A stretch of DNA of 8,442 nt from DATAXP01 sp036272935 (GCA_036272935.1 DATAXP010000028.1:1-8442); one strand, 5' to 3'; shown: positions 1 to 6,395, counted from the first letter of the stretch. Notes: generated from the sequence alone by a model not told the origin. Program-made: numbers and translations.

Positions 1-140
1 CCCGAGTTCGGGCAGTTCTTCCTCACGACGCTGACCTCTCGCGCATGTCTTGAAGCGAATGTTCTTGGGAAAGCCGGATGCGGTAAACCCGCATGTCCGG
101 TTTGATGAGGGGCGGGGGCTTCGGCCCCCGCCTACTCTAC
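1..140 (+). ncRNA. Group II intron, 3' end (domains V and VI), truncated by the window edge
   Basis: Bases 71-103 fold as a group II domain V. An 8-bp lower helix (71-78 with 96-103) contains the AGC catalytic triad at 72-74. It is followed by a 2-nt bulge (94-95) and a 5-bp upper helix (79-83 with 89-93). Domain VI follows: a 9-bp GC stem (111-119 with 124-132) capped by a TTCG loop, a short GAG/CTC basal pairing (107-109 with 135-137), and an unpaired A134, seven bases from the presumed 3' end, CTAC at 137-140. That position suits the branch-point adenosine. The GATGAGG...CTACTCTAC frame is typical of bacterial introns that carry a reverse transcriptase. Bases 1-70 would be the end of domain IV; no reverse transcriptase residues can be recognised there. 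Fold and family are read by eye; the exact 3' splice site is inferred. Confidence 0.85.
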
Positions 141-193
141 AGATATTCGAGTGCCACCCGCCGCGGCGGCCAGTGCTTTGAAGGCCACAACGA

Positions 194-216
194 CACTGGC
201 TGGCAAGCAGCCAGTG
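194..216 (-). terminator. Hairpin behind the minus-strand operon, possible terminator
   Basis: A perfect 9-bp stem (194-202 with 208-216) with a GCAAG loop lies 20 bases beyond the stop codon of the 57-residue membrane protein on the minus strand. After the stem the minus strand reads TCGTTGTGG, so there is no proper U-tract. It may work as a weak terminator, or it may be one of the dispersed GC-rich palindromes common between planctomycete genes. Bases 141-193 show nothing else but a GC palindrome at 158-169. Confidence 0.45.
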
Positions 217-236
217 GCACCCGCGGTCGCACCGGA

Positions 237-410
237 TCATTTCGCCCGCACGGAATCCTGCTTTGCCGTCGCGCGGATGGCGTCGCAGATGCCGCCGACG
301 CACGAGCGAAACTGTTCGCCGCGAAAAATCAGACCCACCGCCAGCCCCGCGACGATCAACGCGACGATCACGAGCCACGGCCGGCGCGGCACGACAAGCG
401 GCTCAGCCAC
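237..410 (-). CDS. Small single-pass membrane protein, 57 residues
   Basis: This gene is not recognised as a named family. It starts with GTG at 410, preceded by a purine-rich AAGGGGTGAAAA that can serve as ribosome-binding site, and ends with TGA at 237-239. The protein has a short N-terminus with R9-R10, one clear hydrophobic helix at about residues 12-29 (starting WLVIVALIVAG), and a basic/polar tail of 28 residues with two cysteines (SCVGGIC, 36-42). The positive charges fall on both sides of the helix, so topology is unclear. It begins 10 bases after the stop of the DUF3500 gene, so the two are very likely co-transcribed and perhaps translationally coupled. Function is unknown; a membrane partner for the exported DUF3500 protein is only an inference from position. 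Confidence 0.55.
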   Translation of the reverse strand: MAEPLVVPRRPWLVIVALIVAGLAVGLIFRGEQFRSCVGGICDAIRATAKQDSVRAK

Positions 411-420
411 TTTTCACCCC

Positions 421-1479
421 TTACTTCTTCAGCGGCGCGCTCGACACCGGCAGGGCAAAATCGCCGGCCATGTCGCGCCAGACGCAGTGGATATGGTTCG
501 CCGGGTTGCCGGCCGCGTCGGGCTGCACGTTGACGAACTCGATGAGGAACGTCGGGCCTTGCAGGCGGTAGTAGTGGCCGATGCCCGGTTCGTTGGCCCC
601 GGCCCAGGCGAAATGCACTTTGTCGAAGCCGGCCGATTCGATCGCCCCCAGCCGGGCGGCCGCCACGTCGGACGGCATGTCGTGGGCGTATTCGGCGATC
701 AACTCGCGCAAGGTGCTGGTCTGCGCATCGGTGAACTTCGCGGCGGCGATGCCTGCCGGGGCGTCGGTCGGAGGCTGCGGTTCGCCGGCAGCTCGAATTT
801 CGGCCGGCGCCTTGGCGGCGATCACCGCGTCGTGGCGCTGCTCGCTCGACAAACTCTTCAACAGGTCAAAGGCGAGCGTCTCTTCGCGCTCCAGAATGCG
901 CGTGCCCGGCTTGATCCGCGGCACTGCGTCGCTTTTGACGATGGCCGGGTTGGCGGCGAACACGCTCGGCGTCGAGCTGATGACCTTGCCAGATTCAACG
1001 ACGAAGTTTAGCGACAGATGGTGCCCTTCGACGCTCAAGCCCCAGCGGCCGTCGTCGGTTGGCTTGCCGAACACCGTGAAGTAATAACGTTCCGGATCGC
1101 GCAGGGGTCCGTCGACGCGCTTCCGTTCCAGCTCGATCAGCAGGTTCTCCAGGTCCATGATCTTCGTGGCCTTGTCGTACCCCACCTGGCTAAGTGCCGA
1201 GCGCAGCAGTGCGTGGGCCGCCGTACGCTGCTTGTCGTCCATCTCGCGGATTTGCAGCCCCTTGCGCTCGGGCTTGGGAATGAAGTGCCAATCGACACGC
1301 TCGGGCGAATCGTACGCCATCAGCGCCTTCGCCTGCTGCGCGCTGCCGAGCGACGCCACAAACTGCCTGGCCGCCGCGGTCATGTCGGCGCCGGTTGCCG
1401 CGCGACGCAGCATCGACCAGGCGGACGCGCCCGAGGCGACCAAGAGCAACACGATGGCAATGGCGATGGACCGCTTCAC
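421..1479 (-). CDS. DUF3500 family exported protein
   Basis: A 352-residue protein with a signal peptide at residues 1-20 (two basic residues, then hydrophobic IAIAIVLLLVASGASA, probable cleavage after ASA). The mature part matches what I know of DUF3500 proteins: a W-H-F-I-P element at 64-68, EGHHLSLNF (151-159), FAWAGANEPG (290-299), GHYYRLQGPTFLIEF (301-315) and NHIHCVWRD (328-336). Clustered His, Trp and Asp residues in the C-terminal motifs suggest a metal or ligand site; the biochemical role of the family is not known to me. GTG at 1479 is chosen because AAGGAG lies 10 bases upstream and the signal peptide starts exactly there; the frame stays open further upstream but reads as non-coding. 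It has its own promoter and is followed closely by the 57-residue membrane protein. Confidence 0.85.
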   Translation of the reverse strand: MKRSIAIAIVLLLVASGASAWSMLRRAATGADMTAAARQFVASLGSAQQAKALMAYDSPERVDWHFIPKPERKGLQIREMDDKQRTAAHALLRSALSQVGYDKATKIMDLENLLIELERKRVDGPLRDPERYYFTVFGKPTDDGRWGLSVEGHHLSLNFVVESGKVISSTPSVFAANPAIVKSDAVPRIKPGTRILEREETLAFDLLKSLSSEQRHDAVIAAKAPAEIRAAGEPQPPTDAPAGIAAAKFTDAQTSTLRELIAEYAHDMPSDVAAARLGAIESAGFDKVHFAWAGANEPGIGHYYRLQGPTFLIEFVNVQPDAAGNPANHIHCVWRDMAGDFALPVSSAPLKK

Positions 1480-1530
1480 GGGTGGCAAGCTCCTTGTTGG
1501 GGCAAAGACGTCGGCGCTGGCGATCGGCTC

Positions 1531-1559
1531 AGTATAGATCGCCACATCGGCCGAGTCAC
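1531..1559 (-). promoter_or_regulatory. Probable sigma70-type promoter of the DUF3500 gene
   Basis: On the minus strand GTGACT (1554-1559; 4 of 6 matches to TTGACA) is separated by 17 bases from TATACT (1531-1536; 5 of 6 to TATAAT). Transcription would start near 1524 and leave a leader of about 45 bases before the GTG at 1479. The location between two genes of the same orientation supports it; it was found by eye. Confidence 0.5.
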
Positions 1560-1579
1560 GCCGCCGGATGAGGTTCGGT

Positions 1580-1741
1580 CTACCGGGCGTCGAGCTTTTT
1601 GCCCACGCGATTGCCATCGAACTCGATGTTGATCTCGAAGCGGAACTTGCGCTTCGCGGGTTGCTGGACCGCGGCGGAAGTGTCATCGGCGGGGGCATCG
1701 ACGGCGGGGGCATCGACGGATATTCTACGGCGGTCGAGCAT
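1580..1741 (-). CDS. Small ORF with coding-like C-terminus; possibly a frame-broken lipoprotein
   Basis: Not recognised. Read from ATG at 1741 it gives 53 residues ending at TAG 1580-1582: an acidic low-complexity linker with VDAPA twice, then the charged segment KRKFRFEINIEFDGNRVGKK, which looks like real coding sequence. The neighbouring frame just upstream (about 1725-1780) encodes ILAAFVAAIAGC, a good type II signal peptide with a perfect lipobox, but has no usable start codon and does not join the linker in frame. The two halves together would make a normal small lipoprotein, so I suspect a frameshift in the 15-bp tandem repeat or just before it. It lies immediately after the LRR gene, whose stop at 1784 is in the same frame. 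Alternatively only the 53-residue form is made, or none. Confidence 0.35.
   Translation of the reverse strand: MLDRRRISVDAPAVDAPADDTSAAVQQPAKRKFRFEINIEFDGNRVGKKLDAR
1688..1717. repeat. Tandem duplication of a 15-bp unit
   Basis: The 15-mer GGCGGGGGCATCGAC occurs twice, head to tail and without mismatch, at 1688-1702 and 1703-1717. On the minus strand it encodes VDAPA twice in the small-ORF frame. A degenerate third copy may precede it near 1682. A change in copy number would keep the frame, since the unit is 15 bases. Confidence 0.85.
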
Positions 1742-1783
1742 CCAGCGATCGCAGCGACAAAAGCCGCAAGAATGCGCGCAGCG

Positions 1784-2515
1784 TTACGAACCGCCTGCGT
1801 TCGAGGGATATTCGTGCGTGTGCGGATCGCGGTCGTGATGCTGCTGGTTGATGTGAACGTGCAGCTTAGGGCGGGCTTGAAACAATGCCTCGTAGGCGGC
1901 GTCGCTGACGCGGGTGCCGTCGAGGTACAGCGATTCGAGATTCGGCATGTCATGAAACACGCCCAGGCCGGCATCGGTCAGCGGCACGTCGATCAGATGC
2001 ACACGGCGCAGCGACAGGAAGCGCTTCAGTTCGGCAACGCCAGCGTCGGTGATGTTCGGGCTGCCGAGGCGCAGTTGCACAAGGTTGGGCAAGGCGCCGA
2101 GCGACGCAAGACCGGCGTCGGTAGCATGCGTGTGGGGCAGATTAACGATTTCGAGGCTCTTGAGCTGCGCAATCGTCGCGAGGCCGGCGTCGCCGATCTC
2201 ACCGCCGCGGATGCGCAGATGGACCAACGCTGGCAGGTCGGTCAGAGCCTGCACGCCGGCGTCGGTGATCGTGTTCGACCGATCATCGAGCACCAGCGCG
2301 TGCAGTTTCTCCAATCCCGTGAGCCGCTGCAGATCCGCGTCGCCGGTCGGCTGCGATTCGACGACGATCTGCGTGCTTTTGCCACCGCGCACCGCCTCGA
2401 TTTGATCGAGCAGCGACGATTCGGTATCGGCCGTTCGCTGGCAGCCCACCGAGGCGCACATCATCAACGCGGCGAAAAGCACGGAAGCCCGGTTGAGGTG
2501 CGGCAAACTAGCCAT
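1784..2515 (-). CDS. Leucine-rich-repeat lipoprotein, TDAG type
   Basis: A 243-residue protein. Residues 1-25 form an export signal (hydrophobic SVLFAALMMCASVG before C25); the lipobox SVGC is weaker than the consensus, but lipidation at C25 is likely. From about residue 60 to 215 there are about six repeats of roughly 24 residues of the pattern ITDAGVxxLxxLPxLxxLxL, for example TDAGVQALTDLPALVHL (84-100) and NITDAGVAEL (154-163). These form a curved binding scaffold; the partner is unknown. The last 25 residues are histidine-rich (LHVHINQQHHDRDPHTHEYP, 218-237) and end the LRR solenoid. ATG at 2515 is preferred over a TTG at 2554 because the signal peptide begins there; no clear Shine-Dalgarno is seen. 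It diverges from rpmF across about 120 bases. Confidence 0.8.
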   Translation of the reverse strand: MASLPHLNRASVLFAALMMCASVGCQRTADTESSLLDQIEAVRGGKSTQIVVESQPTGDADLQRLTGLEKLHALVLDDRSNTITDAGVQALTDLPALVHLRIRGGEIGDAGLATIAQLKSLEIVNLPHTHATDAGLASLGALPNLVQLRLGSPNITDAGVAELKRFLSLRRVHLIDVPLTDAGLGVFHDMPNLESLYLDGTRVSDAAYEALFQARPKLHVHINQQHHDRDPHTHEYPSNAGGS

Positions 2516-2569
2516 CGCGCCATGCTGCCACGGGCACCGGCCGGGGGCAAGCAAGCACCGGCGCTCTCC

Positions 2570-2598
2570 TTGACATGCTCGCCGCAGGCTCCTAGCAT
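2570..2598 (+). promoter_or_regulatory. Sigma70-type promoter for rpmF-fabD
   Basis: TTGACA (2570-2575, perfect) and TAGCAT (2593-2598, 4 of 6 to TATAAT) are spaced 17 bases apart. Transcription would start near 2605, giving a leader of about 33 bases before rpmF. It lies in the intergenic region between the divergent LRR gene and rpmF. Confidence 0.65.
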
Positions 2599-2637
2599 GA
2601 TTGGCTTTCCTGTCTCCCCAGCCCGTCGAGCGTAGCC

Positions 2638-2817
2638 ATGGCCGTTCCCAAGCGAAGACAATCGAACAATCGGACCGGAACGCGGCGCGCGCATGATTTC
2701 AAGACGCCGCGGGCATTGCATTACTGCCCGAAGTGCAGCACGGCCATTCCGTCGCACGTGGTGTGTCCCAACTGCGGCCACTACATGGGGCGGGCGATCG
2801 TCGAGATGGAAACGTAG
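2638..2817 (+). CDS. rpmF: Large-subunit ribosomal protein L32, zinc-ribbon form
   Basis: A 59-residue basic protein beginning MAVPKRRQSN, the usual start of bacterial L32, with the normal family length of about 57-60. It carries CPKC (C30, C33) and CPNC (C43, C46), the four zinc-binding cysteines of the zinc-containing form. It acts in the 50S subunit near the peptidyl-transferase region. There is no strong Shine-Dalgarno before ATG 2638, only a GAGCG. It is first in the cluster; fabD starts 57 bases after its stop. Joining L32 to fatty-acid genes is a widespread arrangement and ties ribosome output to membrane synthesis. Confidence 0.95.
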   Translation: MAVPKRRQSNNRTGTRRAHDFKTPRALHYCPKCSTAIPSHVVCPNCGHYMGRAIVEMET

Positions 2818-2874
2818 CGCTGGGCCTTTTGTTCGAGCGCCTTCCTGTCCGCGCCCCGCTCTGAGGCCAGTCGA

Positions 2875-3783
2875 GTGAGCAAGACCGCGTTTCTTTTTCC
2901 AGGCCAGGGCGCGCAAACGGTCGGCATGGGGGCCGAGCTGGCCGCGTCACTCTCGGCGGCGAAGCGCTGGTTCGACCGTGCCGACGAAGTGCTCGGCTAC
3001 GACCTGGCGAAGCTGTGCTTCGAGGGCCCGGCCGACGAGCTGGACAGCACCGTGCGCAGCCAGCCGGCGCTGTTCGTCACCAGCCTGGCAGCCATCGAGG
3101 CGCTGCGGCGCGATCGGCCGGACATCGTCGACGGCTGCTCGGCAGCGGCCGGCCTGAGCCTGGGCGAGTACACGGCATTGGTGTTCGCCGGCGTGATGAC
3201 GTTCGACGACGGCCTGCGGCTGGTGCAGGAGCGCGGCAGCGCGATGCAGGCGGCGGCCGACGCCACGCCCAGCGGCATGGTGAGCATCCTGGGGCTCGAC
3301 CTGGCCGATGTCGAGGCGCTGTGCAACCAAGCCCGCGGCGACGGCGTGTTACAGGTCGCCAATTTGTTGTGCCCGGGGAATATTGTGGTGTCGGGATCGG
3401 TGACGGCGTGCGAACGCGCGGCCGAGTTGGCGCCTGGCGCCGGCGCGATGAAGGCGGTGCCGCTGGCCGTGGCCGGGGCGTTTCACACGCCGATCATGCA
3501 GCCGGCCGTCGAGCGCCTCAAGGCGGCGATTGCCAACGTGCCGATGCAGGCGCCGCGGATCCCGGTGGTGTCGAACGTCGACGCGCAGCCGCACAGCGAT
3601 CCGGGCGAGATTCGCGAATTGCTGATTCAACAGGTCGTTAGCCCGGTGCGTTGGGAAGACTCGATGCGCTGGCTGCTCGAGCAAGGTCACACGCAATTCT
3701 TCGAGGTCGGTCCCGGGCGCGTGCTGCGCGGCCTGCTGCGTCGCATCGACCGCTCGGCGACCTGCGAAGGCGCGATCAGTTAA
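2875..3783 (+). CDS. fabD: Malonyl-CoA:ACP transacylase
   Basis: A 302-residue cytosolic enzyme that moves malonyl from CoA to the phosphopantetheine of AcpP, supplying the extender for fatty-acid synthesis. Visible landmarks are FPGQGAQ (8-14), the nucleophile elbow GLSLGEY (93-99, Ser95), QERG with R120, AFHTPIM with catalytic His204, Q253 before VSPVRW, and FEVGPG (276-281). These correspond to S92, R117, H201 and Q250 of the E. coli enzyme. The elbow has Leu where most homologues have His (GHSLG). GTG 2875 is the start, with TGAGG 8 bases upstream; the protein then begins at the usual FabD N-terminus. Length is normal. The stop is followed by a 107-base gap holding a long inverted repeat before fabG. 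Confidence 0.96.
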   Translation: MSKTAFLFPGQGAQTVGMGAELAASLSAAKRWFDRADEVLGYDLAKLCFEGPADELDSTVRSQPALFVTSLAAIEALRRDRPDIVDGCSAAAGLSLGEYTALVFAGVMTFDDGLRLVQERGSAMQAAADATPSGMVSILGLDLADVEALCNQARGDGVLQVANLLCPGNIVVSGSVTACERAAELAPGAGAMKAVPLAVAGAFHTPIMQPAVERLKAAIANVPMQAPRIPVVSNVDAQPHSDPGEIRELLIQQVVSPVRWEDSMRWLLEQGHTQFFEVGPGRVLRGLLRRIDRSATCEGAIS

Positions 3784-3807
3784 AAATGACGAATGATGAA
3801 AGAAGGT

Positions 3808-3870
3808 CGAAATCCGAGTGACGAACTTTCGGACTTCGGGCTACGTCATTGATTCGTCATTCGGATTTCG
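3808..3870. repeat. Long inverted repeat between fabD and fabG
   Basis: Arms 3808-3824 and 3854-3870 are complementary over 17 bases with one mismatch, which is a G-U pair in + strand RNA (G3818). The loop is 29 bases. An outer AATGACGA near 3785 can also pair with TCGTCATT at 3868-3875. The sequence is lower in GC than its surroundings and made of TCGTCATTC / GACGAATG-like words. There is no U-tract after it, and the fabG ribosome site (AAGGAG, 3879-3884) follows directly. It could be a dispersed repeat, or an RNA hairpin that protects or separates the fabD and fabG messages. Confidence 0.75.
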
Positions 3871-3890
3871 TCATTCCCAAGGAGACAAAG

Positions 3891-4661
3891 ATGGCGGCGA
3901 CATCCGAAGGACAAATTCAGGTCGATCTCTCGGGCCAGGTGGCGTTGGTCACCGGGGCGTCACGCGGCATCGGCCGGGGGATTGCCCTGGCGCTGGCGCG
4001 CTGCGGGGCGCTGGTGGTCTGCGTGGCCCGTAGCGAGGACAAGCTGAAAGAAACCGTCGGCGAGATCACCGCCTCCGGTGGCAAAGCGGTGCTGTACACC
4101 TGCGATGTCACCAACGGCGATGCGGTGACGAAGCTCGTCGAGCAGGTGGCTGAGGAGCACAAGCGGCTCGATATTCTGGTGAACAATGCCGGCATCACCC
4201 GCGACACGCTCGTGCCCCGGATGAGCGATGAGCAGTGGGACGAAGTGATCGACACCAACCTGCGCGGCGCGTTCCTGTTCACCCGGGCGGCGACGCGCCC
4301 CATGATGGGGCAGCGCTACGGGCGGGTCATCAACATCGCCAGCGTCTCGGGCTTGATGGGAAATCCCGGGCAGGCAAACTATTCGGCCTCGAAGGCGGGG
4401 CTGATCGGCATGACGCGCACCGTGGCCCGCGAGCTGGCGGGGCGCAAGATCACCGTGAACGCGCTGGCCCCGGGGTTCATCGAGAGCGAAATGACGGCGG
4501 CTCTGGGCGACAGCATCATGGGGGAAGTGAAGACGCGCATCCCGGCCAAGCGTATCGGCACCGTGGCCGAGGTGGCCGAGGCGGTGCTATTCCTGGCAAG
4601 TCGGGCCGCCGGGTACATTACCGGACAGGTGCTGGTGATCGATGGCGGCATGACGGCGTAA
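3891..4661 (+). CDS. fabG: 3-oxoacyl-ACP reductase
   Basis: A 256-residue short-chain dehydrogenase that reduces 3-ketoacyl-ACP to 3-hydroxyacyl-ACP with NADPH. Landmarks: the Rossmann cofactor motif TGASRGIG (21-28), NNAG (98-101), N123, and the catalytic set S151, Y164, K168 in NIASVSG...QANYSASKAG. S-Y spacing is 13 and Y-K is 4, as in E. coli FabG. The C-terminus (GQVLVIDGGMTA) is typical. ATG 3891 is chosen because AAGGAG lies 6 bases upstream (3879-3884); an in-frame start at 3849 would lie inside the upstream inverted repeat. The N-terminus is some 7-10 residues longer than in E. coli FabG. After the stop there is a 238-base gap before acpP. Confidence 0.96.
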   Translation: MAATSEGQIQVDLSGQVALVTGASRGIGRGIALALARCGALVVCVARSEDKLKETVGEITASGGKAVLYTCDVTNGDAVTKLVEQVAEEHKRLDILVNNAGITRDTLVPRMSDEQWDEVIDTNLRGAFLFTRAATRPMMGQRYGRVINIASVSGLMGNPGQANYSASKAGLIGMTRTVARELAGRKITVNALAPGFIESEMTAALGDSIMGEVKTRIPAKRIGTVAEVAEAVLFLASRAAGYITGQVLVIDGGMTA

Positions 4662-4664
4662 GGC

Positions 4665-4735
4665 GTTAAGCCGGCAGTTTTAACCGCCGCGTTGCCGCGT
4701 GTAGGCAAAACAGGGCGGGCAAGCCCGCCGGCTAA
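4665..4735. repeat. Nested inverted repeat after fabG
   Basis: GTTAAGCCGGC (4665-4675) can pair imperfectly with GCCGGCTAA (4727-4735), enclosing a second perfect hairpin at 4714-4729 (GGCGGG, loop CAAG, CCCGCC). No run of T follows on the + strand, so intrinsic termination is possible but not shown. The inner CAAG-loop hairpin resembles the one at 194-216 in loop and context. The rest of the gap (4736-4789) shows nothing clear. Confidence 0.55.
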
Positions 4736-4789
4736 ACGATGGGTAATAGCACATGCCGTATTTACACCCGTCAAAAAACTCGTTATAAG

Positions 4790-4819
4790 TTGACGCTTCT
4801 TACGAAAACTCTCTATCTT
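4790..4819 (+). promoter_or_regulatory. Sigma70-type promoter of acpP-fabF
   Basis: TTGACG (4790-4795; 5 of 6) and TATCTT (4814-4819; 4 of 6), spaced 18 bases, in a locally AT-richer stretch. Transcription would start near 4826 and leave a leader of about 75 bases before acpP. A separate promoter for acpP fits the very high demand for carrier protein and the 238-base gap after fabG. Confidence 0.6.
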
Positions 4820-4899
4820 AGAAGAGGTTAAGCCTTCTCGGCTCCAACCTCGCTAGCGAAACCATCCATCCTCTCGAGCGTTGCAGGAGGGCCGTTACG

Positions 4900-5148
4900 G
4901 TGGCCTCAGTTAAAGATCGCGTTATCGACATCGTTGCCGAGCAATTGGGCGTGAGCAAGGAACAGGTCACGCCGGAAACCAGTTTCGTCAACGATCTTGG
5001 GGCCGACAGCCTCGACACCGTCGAGCTGGTCATGGAACTCGAAGAAGAGTTCGACATCAACATTCCCGACGACGCCGCCGAGAAAATTCAAACCGTCGGC
5101 CAGGCGATCGACTACATCGAAAAGGCGCAGGCTAGCGGCACGAAATGA
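4900..5148 (+). CDS. acpP: Acyl carrier protein
   Basis: An 82-residue acidic carrier protein. Ser37 in GADSLDT is the site where phosphopantetheine is attached by AcpS; the acyl chain is carried on that arm to each enzyme of the cycle. Helix II (DSLDTVELVMELEEEF) carries the negative face that docks on FabD, FabG and FabF. Length and the four-helix pattern are normal. The start is GTG at 4900, with a strong AGGAGG (4885-4890) 9 bases upstream, which settles it. The last bases overlap the fabF start (ATGA at 5145-5148), so translation of the two is probably coupled. Confidence 0.97.
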   Translation: MASVKDRVIDIVAEQLGVSKEQVTPETSFVNDLGADSLDTVELVMELEEEFDINIPDDAAEKIQTVGQAIDYIEKAQASGTK

Positions 5149-6395
5149 AACGACGCGTGGTCGTAACCGGCCTCGGCGCAGTCACCTCCCTGAGCTTGAA
5201 AGTCGAAGACCTCTGGCAGCGCATCCTGCGCGGCGAAAGCGGAGTGAGCCGGATCGACTCATTCGATACCACCGGCTTCCGCGTCAACTTCGGCGGCGAG
5301 ATTCACGGTTGGTCGACCGACGGCTACATCACCCTGAAGGACGCCAAGCGGATCGATCGGTTCACCCAGTTTGCGCTGGTGGCTGGCATCGATGCCGTGA
5401 ACGATTCGGGGCTGGACTTCACGAAGGAAGACCCATTCCGCTGTGGCGTGATCCTAGGCTCGGGGATCGGCGGGCTGAACGAGATCGAAACCCAGCACAC
5501 CCGGCTGCTAGAGAAGGGGCCCGATAAGGTCTCGGCGTTCACCATCCCGAAGTTGATGGTCAACGCCGCCAGCGGGCATGTGTCGATCCAGTACGGACTG
5601 CGCGGCCCCAATGCCGCGGTGGCTACCGCTTGTGCCAGCGCCACGAACGCCATGGGCGATGCGTTCAAGGCCATCCAGTACGACGACGCCGACGTGATGG
5701 TCACCGGCGGCACCGAGGCGGCGCTGACGCCGATGGGCATCAGCGGCTTCGCGAACATGCGCGCCTTGAGCGAACGCAACGACGATCCGCCTCGCGCCAG
5801 CCGGCCGTTCGATGCCGATCGCGACGGCTTCGTGCTCAGCGAAGGAGCCGGACTGCTGGTGTTCGAAGAGCTGGAACACGCCAAGCGGCGCGGGGCACGG
5901 ATCTATGCCGAGGTGCTCGGCTACGGCGTCAGTGCCGACGGCGGGCACATCACTCAGCCCGATGAACATGGCACCGGCGCCGCCAAGGCAATGATCCACG
6001 CCCTGCGCGACGCGCAGCTCGACCCTACGGAGCTGGGCTACATCAACGCCCATGGCACGAGCACGTCGCTAGGTGATGCTGCCGAGACGATCGCCATCAA
6101 GACCGTGTTCGGCGATCACGCCTACAAGCTCGCCATTTCGAGCACCAAGAGCCAACTCGGACACCTGCTAGGCGCGAGCGGCGGCGTCGAGGCGATCTTT
6201 ACGGTGCTGGCCCTGCGCGACAGCGTGATTCCGCCGACGATCAATCTGGAGCATCCCGATCCGAAGTGCGACCTGGATTACACGCCGAATACTCCGCGCG
6301 AGCGGCGGTTCACGTCCGGGATGAGCAATAGCTTCGGCTTCGGCGGCCACAACGGCACGATCATCCTCGGCCAGGTGCGCAACGGCCGCCACTAA
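5145..6395 (+). CDS. fabF: 3-oxoacyl-ACP synthase II
   Basis: A 416-residue condensing enzyme of the thiolase fold; it joins malonyl-ACP to acyl-ACP with loss of CO2 to lengthen the chain. Catalytic residues can be read directly: C163 in ATACASATNAMG, H303 in NAHGTSTSLGD, K335 in SSTKSQLGH and H340. The C-terminal NSFGFGGHN (395-403) has the gating Phe399. The N-terminus KRRVVVTGLGAVTSL is typical of FabF, though SLSL replaces the more common PLG after VT. Length fits the family (about 410-415). Initiation at ATG 5145 overlaps the acpP stop and has no strong ribosome site, which supports translational coupling. It is the last gene of the fab cluster; two hairpins follow. Confidence 0.96.
   Translation: MKRRVVVTGLGAVTSLSLKVEDLWQRILRGESGVSRIDSFDTTGFRVNFGGEIHGWSTDGYITLKDAKRIDRFTQFALVAGIDAVNDSGLDFTKEDPFRCGVILGSGIGGLNEIETQHTRLLEKGPDKVSAFTIPKLMVNAASGHVSIQYGLRGPNAAVATACASATNAMGDAFKAIQYDDADVMVTGGTEAALTPMGISGFANMRALSERNDDPPRASRPFDADRDGFVLSEGAGLLVFEELEHAKRRGARIYAEVLGYGVSADGGHITQPDEHGTGAAKAMIHALRDAQLDPTELGYINAHGTSTSLGDAAETIAIKTVFGDHAYKLAISSTKSQLGHLLGASGGVEAIFTVLALRDSVIPPTINLEHPDPKCDLDYTPNTPRERRFTSGMSNSFGFGGHNGTIILGQVRNGRH

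Noticed and set aside
158..169. Palindrome CCGCCGCGGCGG
   Set aside because: Short and made of simple GC triplets; expected by chance in DNA of this GC content.
151..1011. Plus-strand open frame of 286 codons
   Set aside because: It is antisense to the DUF3500 gene and lacks a ribosome site and recognisable domains.
1480..1974. N-terminal extension of the DUF3500 frame to an upstream ATG
   Set aside because: It would overlap the LRR gene and the promoter; it is rich in Ser, Pro and Arg from shifted reading, while GTG 1479 has a ribosome site and starts a signal peptide.
1568..2635. Plus-strand open frame of 355 codons
   Set aside because: It is antisense to the LRR lipoprotein, which shows regular repeats and a signal peptide; no family features appear in the plus frame.
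3849..3890. Alternative fabG start at 3849
   Set aside because: It lies within the inverted repeat and has no ribosome site; ATG 3891 has AAGGAG at the right distance.
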